Source: JALZVT01 sp039029135 (GTDB taxonomy: Bacteria; Pseudomonadota; Gammaproteobacteria; Pseudomonadales; Azotimanducaceae). Taken from it: a stretch of DNA of 64,000 bases. A program made the position numbers and the translations under genes. This document shows positions 16,547 through 23,930 of this stretch, piece after piece (the stretch's first letter is position 1; every line of letters begins with the position of its first letter). The notes beneath the pieces are model-generated. The model did no database searches. It was given only the letters and a program-made list of their open reading frames with translations, and was not told the DNA's origin. The DNA is taken from NCBI GenBank assembly GCA_039029135.1, contig JBCCGT010000003.1:186001-250000 (forward strand), in the 5' to 3' direction.

Positions 16547-17026
16547 TCAGTCGTCCCCATGGATCTGCGACTGGGCGTAGTTTTCGGCGCCCACACGCTT
16601 GAGCAGGCTGCATTGCGTCTCTAGCCAATCCACGTGCTCTTCCTCGGATTCGAGGATGCTGCTGAGTAGGTCGCGACTGACATAGTCAGATCCCGCTTCG
16701 CAGACCGCGATGGCTTCTCGCAGCGCGGGGATCGCGACATGCTCCAGGCCCAGATCGGCCTCCAGGATTTCCTGTACGTCTTCGCCGATCATCAGTTTGC
16801 CCAGATCCTGCAGGTTGGGAAGGCCTTCCAGGAACAGAATGCGCTCGACCAGCGCGTCGGCGTGCTTCATCTCGTCGATCGATTCCTCATGGACCTTGCT
16901 GGCGAGCCGTGCCAGCCCCCAGTCCTTCAGCATCTTGGCGTGCAGGAAGTACTGATTGATCGCCGTGAGCTCGTTTTTCAGGATGATGTTCAGGTGAGTA
17001 ATGACCGCTTGTTCGGGCGCCTTCAT
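16547..17026 (-). CDS. bfr: Bacterioferritin
   Basis: 159 residues of four-helix-bundle ferritin, starting at ATG 17026 with GGCGAG seven bases before it. An upstream TTG at 17041 would add five residues and is less likely. Ferroxidase ligands are all in place: Glu19, Glu52, His55, Glu95, Glu128, His131, each one more than in E. coli numbering. Met53 is the heme axial ligand. It forms a 24-mer that oxidises Fe(II) and stores ferric mineral. It is divergent from bfd across a promoter region with a Fur-like box, the classic iron store and release pair. Confidence 0.96.
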   Translation of the reverse strand: MKAPEQAVITHLNIILKNELTAINQYFLHAKMLKDWGLARLASKVHEESIDEMKHADALVERILFLEGLPNLQDLGKLMIGEDVQEILEADLGLEHVAIPALREAIAVCEAGSDYVSRDLLSSILESEEEHVDWLETQCSLLKRVGAENYAQSQIHGDD

Positions 17027-17122
17027 CAAAAATCTCGCCAATACGATGTAATTAGCGCGCGATTCTGCCCTCCCTACAAACTCATCGCAAGGAAAAAAGT
17101 GACATAACTTATTGATTTAAAA

Positions 17123-17137
17123 CGATAATTATTCTCA
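17123..17137. promoter_or_regulatory. Predicted Fur box between bfr and bfd
   Basis: CGATAATTATTCTCA matches the 7-1-7 Fur consensus TGATAATnATTATCA at 12 of 14 fixed positions. It lies in the AT-rich intergenic region between the divergent bfr and bfd genes, where iron-responsive control is expected. A weaker second site (CGAGAATGTGTCTCA, 17182-17196, 9 of 14) sits just before bfd. Confidence 0.6.
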
Positions 17138-17210
17138 CCGGCAAAGATCAAACAGAACTGTTTGGGTAACGATATTGCAATCGAGAATGTGTCTCATTAC
17201 TATGTCTTAC

Positions 17211-17429
17211 ATGTACGTTTGTCTGTGCAATGCCGTTACGGATCGCCAGATCACCGCAGCCATCGGCCGCGGGGCCCAGGACGTCACTGACGTCGTCCGC
17301 GAACTCGGGGTTGGCACCAACTGTGGCACCTGTCTGGAATACGCGCAGGAACTCATCGAATCCCACAAACAGGGCACGACCGTCAGCCAAGTTGACGGTA
17401 GCAGCGCGCACTACTACCCGGCCCCCTAG
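17211..17429 (+). CDS. bfd: Bacterioferritin-associated ferredoxin
   Basis: 72 residues from ATG 17211, giving the family start MYVCLCNAVTDRQI. Upstream in-frame ATGs at 17202 and 17175 are possible but would add non-family residues. [2Fe-2S] ligands are Cys4, Cys6, Cys38 and Cys41 in CLC and GTNCGTC. Bfd docks on bacterioferritin and passes electrons to release stored iron when iron is scarce. Divergent from bfr, sharing a Fur-like box. The C-terminal 20 residues (Gln, Ser, Tyr, Pro-rich) go beyond the usual core. Confidence 0.95.
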   Translation: MYVCLCNAVTDRQITAAIGRGAQDVTDVVRELGVGTNCGTCLEYAQELIESHKQGTTVSQVDGSSAHYYPAP

Positions 17430-17762
17430 CCCACTGGGCGACAGCTATCTCAGCAGTGGTCCTCCCAACAACCCGGGGTGACACTCTCACTCACTCAAGC
17501 CCCGCCAGTGTTGCGCTTACCCAGCACCAGCCCAATAGGCAACAGACCCGAATCGCCGTAAGCGATCGGCCTCGGCTATGTCTCGACCCTCGTCAGCTGA
17601 GGGCGTTGAAACTGGGACACACGAAGTTTCGGTTGATGTGTGTCCGAACCCCCCCGCCCCAATTAAGCGCACCAAATTCGTGTGTCCCGCTACGGCGCGA
17701 TCGTGTGTCCCCATCCTGTGACCAAGGTACACTGAGGTCGAACGAGCCTGGGGAGGACTTCG
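17430..17762. other. Non-coding gap with repeated TGTGTCC motifs
   Basis: Contains no credible gene. Its second half holds four copies of a TGTGTCC-type motif (see repeat entries), a C-rich run (17651-17660) and then the leader of the following SDR gene with a GGGGAGG Shine-Dalgarno sequence just before 17763. The first half is featureless. Confidence 0.7.
17614..17688. repeat. Inverted repeat GGGACACACGAA ... TTCGTGTGTCCC
   Basis: GGGACACACGAA (17614-17625) and its exact reverse complement TTCGTGTGTCCC (17677-17688) flank about 50 bases. Another TGTGTGTCC lies between them (17637-17645), and ATCGTGTGTCCCC follows at 17700-17712. This looks like a decayed REP or MITE-type unit related to GGGACA-ended elements, but no transposase is near. 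Confidence 0.55.
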
Positions 17763-18521
17763 ATGGACCTGAAACTGCGGGGCAATAAGGCGCTGGTGAC
17801 CGGCGCGACTAAGGGAATCGGGCGGGCGATCGCAGACTTGCTGGCGGACGAGGGCTGCGACGTGGCGATCTGTGCGCGCACGCAGTCCGACGTGGACGCC
17901 TGCGTGGCGGCGTTGGAGGCCAAGGGGGTTAAGGCCTTCGGGCGCGGGTTCGATGTCGGCGATGGCGATGCCCTGCGTGGCTTCGTCGCGGACGCGGTCG
18001 AGGCGCTTGGTGGGCTCGACACGCTGGTCTCGAATGTCTCCGGCGGCAACGCGCCGGGCGAAGACGGCTGGCGGGCCAATTTCGACTACGACGTGCTCGG
18101 TGCGGTACGGCTGGTCGAGGCGTCGATGCCGGCGCTGGAGGCCTCCGACAACGCGAGTATCGCGATGATCTCCTCCACCGCCGCGCTCGAGAAGTTTCTC
18201 GGCGCCGGCGCCTACAACGCGATGAAGGCGGCGCTCATTCAATACGCGGGCGCCCTCGCCCAGGACATCGGTCCGAAGGGCATCCGCGTGAACTCGATCT
18301 GCCCCGGCCCGATCATGATCGAAGGCGGCGCCTGGGATCGCATCAAAGAGCACATGAGCGCGCTCTATGAAGCGACCGTGGCAGACATTCCCGTTGGTCG
18401 CATGGGCCAGGCCGACGAGGTCGCGGCCCAGGTGGCGCTGCTAGCGAGTCCTTTGGGCGCGTTTTCGACGGCCTCGAACTTCGTGATCGACGGTGGCTTC
18501 ACGAAGCGCATCCAGTTCTAG
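17763..18521 (+). CDS. SDR-family oxidoreductase
   Basis: 252 residues with TGATKGIG (13-20) for NAD(P) binding and the intact active site Ser138, Tyr151, Lys155 (YNAMK). NAG is replaced by NVSGG, as in some 3-ketoacyl-reductase-like SDRs. It begins a tightly packed plus-strand run of six genes ending in a P450. The start ATG follows a GGGGAGGACTTCG Shine-Dalgarno region. It likely oxidises or reduces a hydroxyl/keto group on an intermediate made by this operon. Confidence 0.92.
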   Translation: MDLKLRGNKALVTGATKGIGRAIADLLADEGCDVAICARTQSDVDACVAALEAKGVKAFGRGFDVGDGDALRGFVADAVEALGGLDTLVSNVSGGNAPGEDGWRANFDYDVLGAVRLVEASMPALEASDNASIAMISSTAALEKFLGAGAYNAMKAALIQYAGALAQDIGPKGIRVNSICPGPIMIEGGAWDRIKEHMSALYEATVADIPVGRMGQADEVAAQVALLASPLGAFSTASNFVIDGGFTKRIQF

Positions 18522-18536
18522 GAGGCCAGCAAAACG

Positions 18537-19289
18537 ATGAGCGAACACAAAACCGTCAGCGTCTATCTGGTTTGCGCCGGCGACTATCACGACATCGACT
18601 ACGCCCGCCTCGAGCTGCTGAAACTGCTGGCGGAGCACGAAGCGATTCGCGTCGAGGTGGCCGGTAACTATCACGACCTCGAGGCGATCGCGGCGAGCGA
18701 CGTGCTGATCACCTACACCTGCAACTTGGTGCCGTCGGACGCCGAGCAGCTCGCGCTGCGTGACTACGTCAGTGGCGGCGGCAAATGGTTTGCGCTACAC
18801 GGCACCAATTCGATCCTGAAGTTTCTGGAGGACGGTCGCGTCGACTCACCGGAAACCGCGCCGGTCCTGATGGAGACGCTGGGTACGCAGTTTCTGGCCC
18901 ATCCGCCCATCCAGCCCTTCAAGGTACACAACGTAGATCCGGATCATCCGCTGGTCGCCGGCATCGGCGAATTCGAAACGGACGACGAGCTGTACCTGTG
19001 CCGGATCCACGGCGAACTGCACACGCTGCTGGATACCCGCTTCGTGGGTGAAGCGGCTGGTTTCGTGCACAGCGATTGGCCCGATGACGTATCGCATCCG
19101 GTCTATTACCGCAAAACGCAAGGCGCGGGTGAGGTCCTGTACCTGAACCTGGGTCACTGCCGCGGCCACTACGACATGCAGCCGATGATCGACTACTACC
19201 CCAATATCGAGCGCGGCTCTTGGGACAAACCGGAGTATTACGAGCTGCTGCGCCGCGGCATTCGTTACTGCGCGGGCATCGCGAGCTAA
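18537..19289 (+). CDS. ThuA-like (class I glutamine-amidotransferase-like) protein
   Basis: 250 residues matching the ThuA/trehalose-utilisation fold: VYLVCAGDYHDIDYARLELL at the start, then DVLITYT, LRDYVSGGGKWFALHG, FKVHNVDPDHPLVAGI, and a C-terminal GEVLYLNLGHCRG ending with Gly and His near the putative active site. ThuA-like proteins have a Rossmann-type class I amidotransferase fold and are linked to sugar or glycoside metabolism, but catalytic function is rarely proven. It lies 16 bases after the SDR and 4 bases before the next SDR, clearly within the same operon. Its role in this oxidative cluster is unknown. Confidence 0.85.
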   Translation: MSEHKTVSVYLVCAGDYHDIDYARLELLKLLAEHEAIRVEVAGNYHDLEAIAASDVLITYTCNLVPSDAEQLALRDYVSGGGKWFALHGTNSILKFLEDGRVDSPETAPVLMETLGTQFLAHPPIQPFKVHNVDPDHPLVAGIGEFETDDELYLCRIHGELHTLLDTRFVGEAAGFVHSDWPDDVSHPVYYRKTQGAGEVLYLNLGHCRGHYDMQPMIDYYPNIERGSWDKPEYYELLRRGIRYCAGIAS

Positions 19290-19292
19290 GGC

Positions 19293-20111
19293 GTGGCCCG
19301 ATCGCTGAACGGCAAGGTCGCCGTTGTCACCGGCGCCACCCGAGGGATCGGTCGCGGCGTTGCCCGCGAGTTAGGCGGCGCCGGCGCAGTCGTCTACGTC
19401 ACCGGGAGAACGTCTGAGGCCGCTGGTGCGAGCGGCGATCTCACGGTCGAAGCTGCCGCGCGCGAGGTTACCCGACTCGGTGGTACCGGCATCGCGATCG
19501 CCTGCGATCACGGCGACGACGCGGCCGTCGCCCGCGCGTTCGCACAGGTGGCCGACAATCACGGTCACATCGATATCCTGGTCAACAACGTCTTCAAGAT
19601 TCCGGAGCCGCCAGTGTTCGGCGGCAAGTTCTGGGAACATCCGATCCAGATCTGGGACGACATGGTCGGCATTGGCTGCCGCGCACACTACGTCGCGAGC
19701 GTGCACGCAGCGCCGCTCATGATCGACAAACCCGGGGGTCTGATTGCCAACATCTCATCTCGGGCTGGCGGCGGCTATGTGTTCAGCACGGCCTACGGCG
19801 TCGGCAAGTGCGCGGTCGATCGCATGGCCGCTGACATGGCCTATGAACTAACCGAACACGATGTCGCGGTCGTGTCGCTGTGGCCGTCCGCGGTGACGAC
19901 CGAGTTCATTACAGATGCCGTCGCCCGCGGCGACTACAAGATCGACTACGCGCGTGCCCAGTCGCCGGAGTTCACCGGCCGCGCGATCACGGCGCTGTAC
20001 CACGCCGACGATCGCATGGCGAAAAGCGGCCAGGTGCTGACCTGTGCCAACCTCGGGGTCGAGTACGGTTTCACGGACACCGATGGCCGTCAACCGCGAG
20101 ACGAGCGCTGA
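19293..20111 (+). CDS. SDR-family oxidoreductase, DHRS1-like
   Basis: 272 residues starting with GTG at 19293, four bases after the ThuA-like stop. Motifs: TGATRGIG (13-20), NNV at 98-100, catalytic Ser155, Tyr168 and Lys172 in YGVGK, then VVSLWPSAVTTEF. The YGVGKCAVDRMAADMAYEL stretch is typical of the DHRS1-like SDR subgroup, which has cytosolic or membrane-associated members acting on steroids and carbonyl compounds. Second SDR of the operon. Substrate not predictable. Confidence 0.9.
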   Translation: MARSLNGKVAVVTGATRGIGRGVARELGGAGAVVYVTGRTSEAAGASGDLTVEAAAREVTRLGGTGIAIACDHGDDAAVARAFAQVADNHGHIDILVNNVFKIPEPPVFGGKFWEHPIQIWDDMVGIGCRAHYVASVHAAPLMIDKPGGLIANISSRAGGGYVFSTAYGVGKCAVDRMAADMAYELTEHDVAVVSLWPSAVTTEFITDAVARGDYKIDYARAQSPEFTGRAITALYHADDRMAKSGQVLTCANLGVEYGFTDTDGRQPRDER

Positions 20112-20159
20112 CGATCGAAGGACGCTGACAACGCAGTCGAGTATTCCAAGGGGGGAAAC

Positions 20160-21143
20160 ATGCCGCAGCCTTTTCGTTTTGCCGTCCAGAGCTTCAACGC
20201 TGGCTCGGGCGCCGAATGGTCCGAGCGCGCCCGGCGCGTCGAAGCGCTGGGCTACAGCGCGCTCCATGTCGCGGATCACATTCTCGGCGACGGTCCGGCG
20301 CTCGAACGTTCCAACCACCCGGTGCAAAACCTCGCCGCCGTACCGGCCATGTGTTTCGCGGCGGCGGCCACGTCTACGCTCAAGATCGGCGCCCGCGTGT
20401 TTTGCATAGACTATCGGCTGCCGGTCATGCTCGTGAAGGAGGCGCTGACGATCGACTTGCTTAGCGAAGGGCGGCTCGAGTTCGGCCTCGGCGCTGGCTG
20501 GCTCAAGGACGAGTACGACGCCATCGGGTTACAGCAGGATTCGCCGGGTCGCCGGATCGAACGCCTGGGAAACGCCATCGCTGCGTTCCGACAGTTTGCG
20601 GGCGCAGAGCCGGTCGACGTCGACAACGCCGACGTACGCTGGGCCGAATTCCAGGGGCTACCGAAGGCGCACGACAGCCGCGCTGGGGGCAAGCTGCCGC
20701 CGCTGATGATCGGCGGCGGCGCGCCGCGCATCCTCCGGCTTGCTGGTCGCGAGGCCGACATCGTCAGCCTCAATTTCAACAATCGCTCCGGCATGATCGG
20801 TCCCGACGGCGTCACGCTGTCCACAGCGGAGGAAACTGATCGCAAGCTCGGCTGGATCCGCGAAGGCGCGGGCGCGCGGTTTGCCGAACTCGAGATCGAG
20901 GTCGGCGCCTACTTCACGGTCGTCACAGATACGCCGGATCCGGTCATAGAACAGTTCGCCGGCATGTTCGGCCTCACCCCCGAGCAGATGGGCGCGCACC
21001 CGCACGCGCTATTCGGTTCACCGGCGGCGATAGCCGATGAACTGCGCGCGCGGCGCGAACGTTTCGGAATCTCTTACGTCACCGTTCCCGACGCGGCGAT
21101 GGACGCGTTTGCCCCCGTCGTCAAAACGCTGGCGGGCAGCTGA
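20160..21143 (+). CDS. LLM-class flavin-dependent oxidoreductase
   Basis: 327 residues with the bacterial luciferase-like TIM-barrel pattern: FAVQSFNAGSGAEWSERARRVEALGYSALHVADH at the N-terminus, LKIGARVF, LLSEGRLEFGLGAGWLKDEYDAIG, and PPLMIGGGAPRILRLAGREADIVSLNF. It resembles the subgroup often annotated as F420-dependent (TIGR03621 type), though proteobacterial members may use FMNH2. It precedes and touches (TGATG) the ABM-fold gene. LLM enzymes reduce or oxygenate ketones, aldehydes and related compounds. The operon context suggests a Baeyer-Villiger or dehydrogenase step. Confidence 0.9.
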   Translation: MPQPFRFAVQSFNAGSGAEWSERARRVEALGYSALHVADHILGDGPALERSNHPVQNLAAVPAMCFAAAATSTLKIGARVFCIDYRLPVMLVKEALTIDLLSEGRLEFGLGAGWLKDEYDAIGLQQDSPGRRIERLGNAIAAFRQFAGAEPVDVDNADVRWAEFQGLPKAHDSRAGGKLPPLMIGGGAPRILRLAGREADIVSLNFNNRSGMIGPDGVTLSTAEETDRKLGWIREGAGARFAELEIEVGAYFTVVTDTPDPVIEQFAGMFGLTPEQMGAHPHALFGSPAAIADELRARRERFGISYVTVPDAAMDAFAPVVKTLAGS

Positions 21144-21535
21144 TGGCCACCTATCTCGCCAGGATCCGCGTGTATGCGGGCAAAGAGGCTGAATTTGAGG
21201 CCGTCGCGCGAACCATGTACGCGGCAACCCAACTCGAAGTGCGCTGTCGGCAGTACCAGTACTGGCGCGCGGCGGAGGAACGGTGTTACTACACCTTCGC
21301 CGCGTTCGACGACTACGATGCATTTCTGGACCACCAGATTTCCGAGCACCACGAATCTGCCGACTTCGGCCCTCTCATTGAGGATTTTTCCTTGGAGTGG
21401 CTCGACGCCGTACCGGGTGCGAGCGAGATAGCGACGACGCAGTCGTTCGAACTGTCAAGCGATGCGCCGGCCACTAAGCGTCGTCACCAGGGCATGCTGC
21501 CGCTCGTTCTGCAGGCCTGGTGGCCGCGGCCCTGA
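21143..21535 (+). CDS. ABM-domain (dimeric alpha-beta barrel) protein
   Basis: 130 residues. The first ~95 residues fit the antibiotic-biosynthesis-monooxygenase fold (YLARIRVYAGKEAEFEAVARTMYAAT..., YQYWRAAEERCYYTFAAFDDYDAFLDHQISEHH). Its first base overlaps the stop of the LLM gene (TGATG), implying coupled translation. ABM proteins act as small cofactor-free monooxygenases or as accessory ligand-binding proteins. The C-terminal ~35 residues look flexible. The exact role is unknown. Confidence 0.75.
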   Translation: MATYLARIRVYAGKEAEFEAVARTMYAATQLEVRCRQYQYWRAAEERCYYTFAAFDDYDAFLDHQISEHHESADFGPLIEDFSLEWLDAVPGASEIATTQSFELSSDAPATKRRHQGMLPLVLQAWWPRP

Positions 21536-21586
21536 CACGTGAGCGCTGACAACCCGAACAAGCGCCAGCAGGAGGATCACCACACC

Positions 21587-22912
21587 ATGCCCCATACAGC
21601 GAACATCCATACCAAGGCGAATTCGGCGCTGCCTCCGGCGACGCCGGAGGTTGAGCGCATGGGTGGCTGCCCGCTTGCCGAAGTCAGCCCGATGCACCCG
21701 GAACTGCTGGTCTGTCCCTGGCCGCTCAATCGTCGTTTGCAGGACGAGGCGCCGGTCTTCAGGGATCCGCTGAGCGGCATCTACTTCATCTCGCGCTACG
21801 AAGACGTCGTCGCGATGGCGATGGATCACGAGTCGTTTTCCAGCGTCATTAACGGCGCCGGGCGTGGCGCTCAGGACCTGCAGGATCCGGAGATCGCGGA
21901 CATCATGCGCGACGGCTATCCGAACGTGCCGACCATGCTCACGCAGGATCCTCCCCTACAGCGACGCTACCGCAAGTTCGTGGATGGGGCGTTTGCACCG
22001 CGCAACCTCAAGGCACTAGAGCCGTTCATCGAGCAGACCGCCAACGATCTGATCGACCGATTTATCGAGGCCGGACGCTGCGAGTTTCTGGAAGACTTCG
22101 GCATCCCGCTGCCGCTGACGGTAATCGCGAGCCAGATCGGCGTGCCGCTCGAAGACCTGCCGCTGCTGCGCAAGTGGACCAACGCCTTCATCGGCAACCT
22201 CAGTCAGCAGCTAGACCGCGAGGGCACCCTGCAGGCCGCGCGCGACATGCTCGAATTTCAGCACTACTTTGTGGAGCGGCTCGAAGAGCGCCGCGGCAGC
22301 CCGGCCGACGACATCCTGAGTCAAGTCGTGAACGCGAGCATCGATGGGGAAAAGCCGCTCGACAATGCGGAGTGCCTGTCCATGTTGTCGCAGATTCTGG
22401 TTGCGGGCAACGAAACGACGGCGAGCTCGCTCACGGAGGGCATCTGGCAGCTCATCAACAATCCCGATCAGGCACAGGCGCTGTACGCCGATCACGGCGA
22501 CGACATGGTGCACCGGTTCGTTGAGGAGACGCTGCGAATTTCAAGCCCCTCGGCGAACATGTTCCGCCGCACGACGGCCGACGTCGAACTGCACGGCGTC
22601 ACCATTCCGAAAGACTCGATCTGCTTCGCTCGCTTTGCGGCAGCGAATCAGGATCCGCGCCGGTTCCCCGAGCCTGAGCGTTTTCGCCTCGACCGCGACA
22701 ATTTGAAAGAGCAGGTAGCGTTCGGCCGTGGGGTGCACCACTGCCTTGGCGCGGCGTTGTCGCGCCGCGAAATGAACATCGGCTTCCGCGTTGTCCTGAA
22801 TCGGCTGCGCGACTTTCGTCTGCTCGACGGCGCGGAAACGCCGCGCTTTCTGCCGAACGCCCTGTTGCACGGACTACACGCACTGCCGGTGTGTTTCAGC
22901 TCGAAGGACTAG
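21587..22912 (+). CDS. Cytochrome P450 (first of three)
   Basis: 441 residues from ATG 21587, preceded by a strong GGAGG (11 bases before). A GTG at 21539 would add 16 polar residues and is less likely. Motifs: I-helix AGNETT (273-278), ExxR (Glu314-Arg317), heme loop FGRGVHHCLGA with axial Cys386. It has no membrane anchor, so is a soluble class I bacterial P450. It needs a ferredoxin and reductase, neither of which is in this window. Last gene of the plus-strand catabolic operon. Likely hydroxylates a hydrophobic substrate. Confidence 0.95.
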   Translation: MPHTANIHTKANSALPPATPEVERMGGCPLAEVSPMHPELLVCPWPLNRRLQDEAPVFRDPLSGIYFISRYEDVVAMAMDHESFSSVINGAGRGAQDLQDPEIADIMRDGYPNVPTMLTQDPPLQRRYRKFVDGAFAPRNLKALEPFIEQTANDLIDRFIEAGRCEFLEDFGIPLPLTVIASQIGVPLEDLPLLRKWTNAFIGNLSQQLDREGTLQAARDMLEFQHYFVERLEERRGSPADDILSQVVNASIDGEKPLDNAECLSMLSQILVAGNETTASSLTEGIWQLINNPDQAQALYADHGDDMVHRFVEETLRISSPSANMFRRTTADVELHGVTIPKDSICFARFAAANQDPRRFPEPERFRLDRDNLKEQVAFGRGVHHCLGAALSRREMNIGFRVVLNRLRDFRLLDGAETPRFLPNALLHGLHALPVCFSSKD

Positions 22913-22939
22913 GGCGCGAGATTCTAGTTAGCGATTACC

Positions 22940-23785
22940 CTAGGGTAGCCCGTCGCGCGGGACCTCGACGTCGAGCCATTCGATCGCGCCATTGCGCGTT
23001 CGCGCTGCCTCGTCGCCGGACGTTTCGCCGGTGACAACGAACAGGCGCTTCCCGTCTTCGCCGCCCAGCATGCACGCGTAGGCCGGTCGCCCGGTATCGA
23101 TCCGGTCAACGATCTCGCCGCCCTCGACGACCCGCACTACGCCCTTGCCCACGGGGTCGGCGACCCAGATTGCACCCTGTACATCCAGACAGATCCCGTC
23201 CGGAAAGTGTGGATCGATGTCGGCCCATAGTCGTCGATTGGCAAGCGTGCCATCGGCCCGGACGTCGAATGCGGTGAGCCGCTTGCCCATGGTCTCGCCG
23301 ATAATCAGCGTGCCGCCGTCTGGCGTAATGACCGTACCGTTGGGAAACGCCAGTTCGTCGGGTCCGGCCGCGGCGGTGCCGTCTGCCTCGACGATCGCCA
23401 GCGTCGCCGTCTGCGGCCCTTCCAGCGCCCGATCGGAGCCGAAGTTACCGACGTAGGCACGGCCGCTGCTATCGACCACCATGTCGTTGCAGTTAAAGCC
23501 GGCAATGTGACTCACATCCGCGTGTTCGCGCAGGGTGCCATCCGCCTCCATGCATAGCAGCTTGCGATCCGTCATCGACACGATCAGCAGGCGCCCGTCC
23601 GGCAGCCAGCCGAGGCCCGAGGGCTGCGTGGGTACCCGCGCAACTTCCTCTACCTCGCCGCTGACGTTGAGCCGCTCCACGACATGTCGGTAGAAGTCGG
23701 AATAGTAGAGCCAGCCGTCGCGCCAGCGCGGCCCCTCACCAAACGCGAGCCCCTCGCGTATCACGGTCAATCTCTCGTCACGCAC
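22940..23785 (-). CDS. SMP-30/gluconolactonase/LRE-like protein
   Basis: 281 residues of six-bladed beta-propeller type: EGPRW (metal Glu), SGLGWLPDGRLLIVSMTDR, NDMVVDSSGRAYVGNFG, PNGTVITPDGGTLIIGET, FPDGICLDVQGAIWVADP. The metal ligands Glu18 (EGP) and the Asn in PNGT and NDMVV, plus Asp in DGICLD, are in place, so a divalent-cation lactonase is plausible. It is convergent with the P450, whose stop is 27 bases away, and its start lies upstream of the terminator belonging to the TonB receptor. Likely function: hydrolysis of a lactone formed in the pathway. Confidence 0.88.
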   Translation of the reverse strand: MRDERLTVIREGLAFGEGPRWRDGWLYYSDFYRHVVERLNVSGEVEEVARVPTQPSGLGWLPDGRLLIVSMTDRKLLCMEADGTLREHADVSHIAGFNCNDMVVDSSGRAYVGNFGSDRALEGPQTATLAIVEADGTAAAGPDELAFPNGTVITPDGGTLIIGETMGKRLTAFDVRADGTLANRRLWADIDPHFPDGICLDVQGAIWVADPVGKGVVRVVEGGEIVDRIDTGRPAYACMLGGEDGKRLFVVTGETSGDEAARTRNGAIEWLDVEVPRDGLP

Positions 23786-23849
23786 GCCACGCCCCTCCCT
23801 CTGCTCTGCTCATTGTGTCGAGCCTATCAGAATGATCAGGGCTGCAAAC

Positions 23850-23876
23850 GAAAAAGCCCCGCTCGCGAGCGGGGCT
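23850..23876 (-). terminator. Rho-independent terminator of the large TonB receptor gene
   Basis: A perfect 10-bp GC-rich hairpin (23856-23875, GCCCCGCTCG and CGAGCGGGGC) is followed on the minus strand by a run of T (from 23855 down). It lies about 55 bases past the stop of the receptor gene and before the SMP-30 gene. Confidence 0.85.
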
Positions 23877-23930
23877 TGTCGCTGCGGGGCACGCCATGCG
23901 CGTCACCCCGCCTCCTCGTCTTCGACTGTG

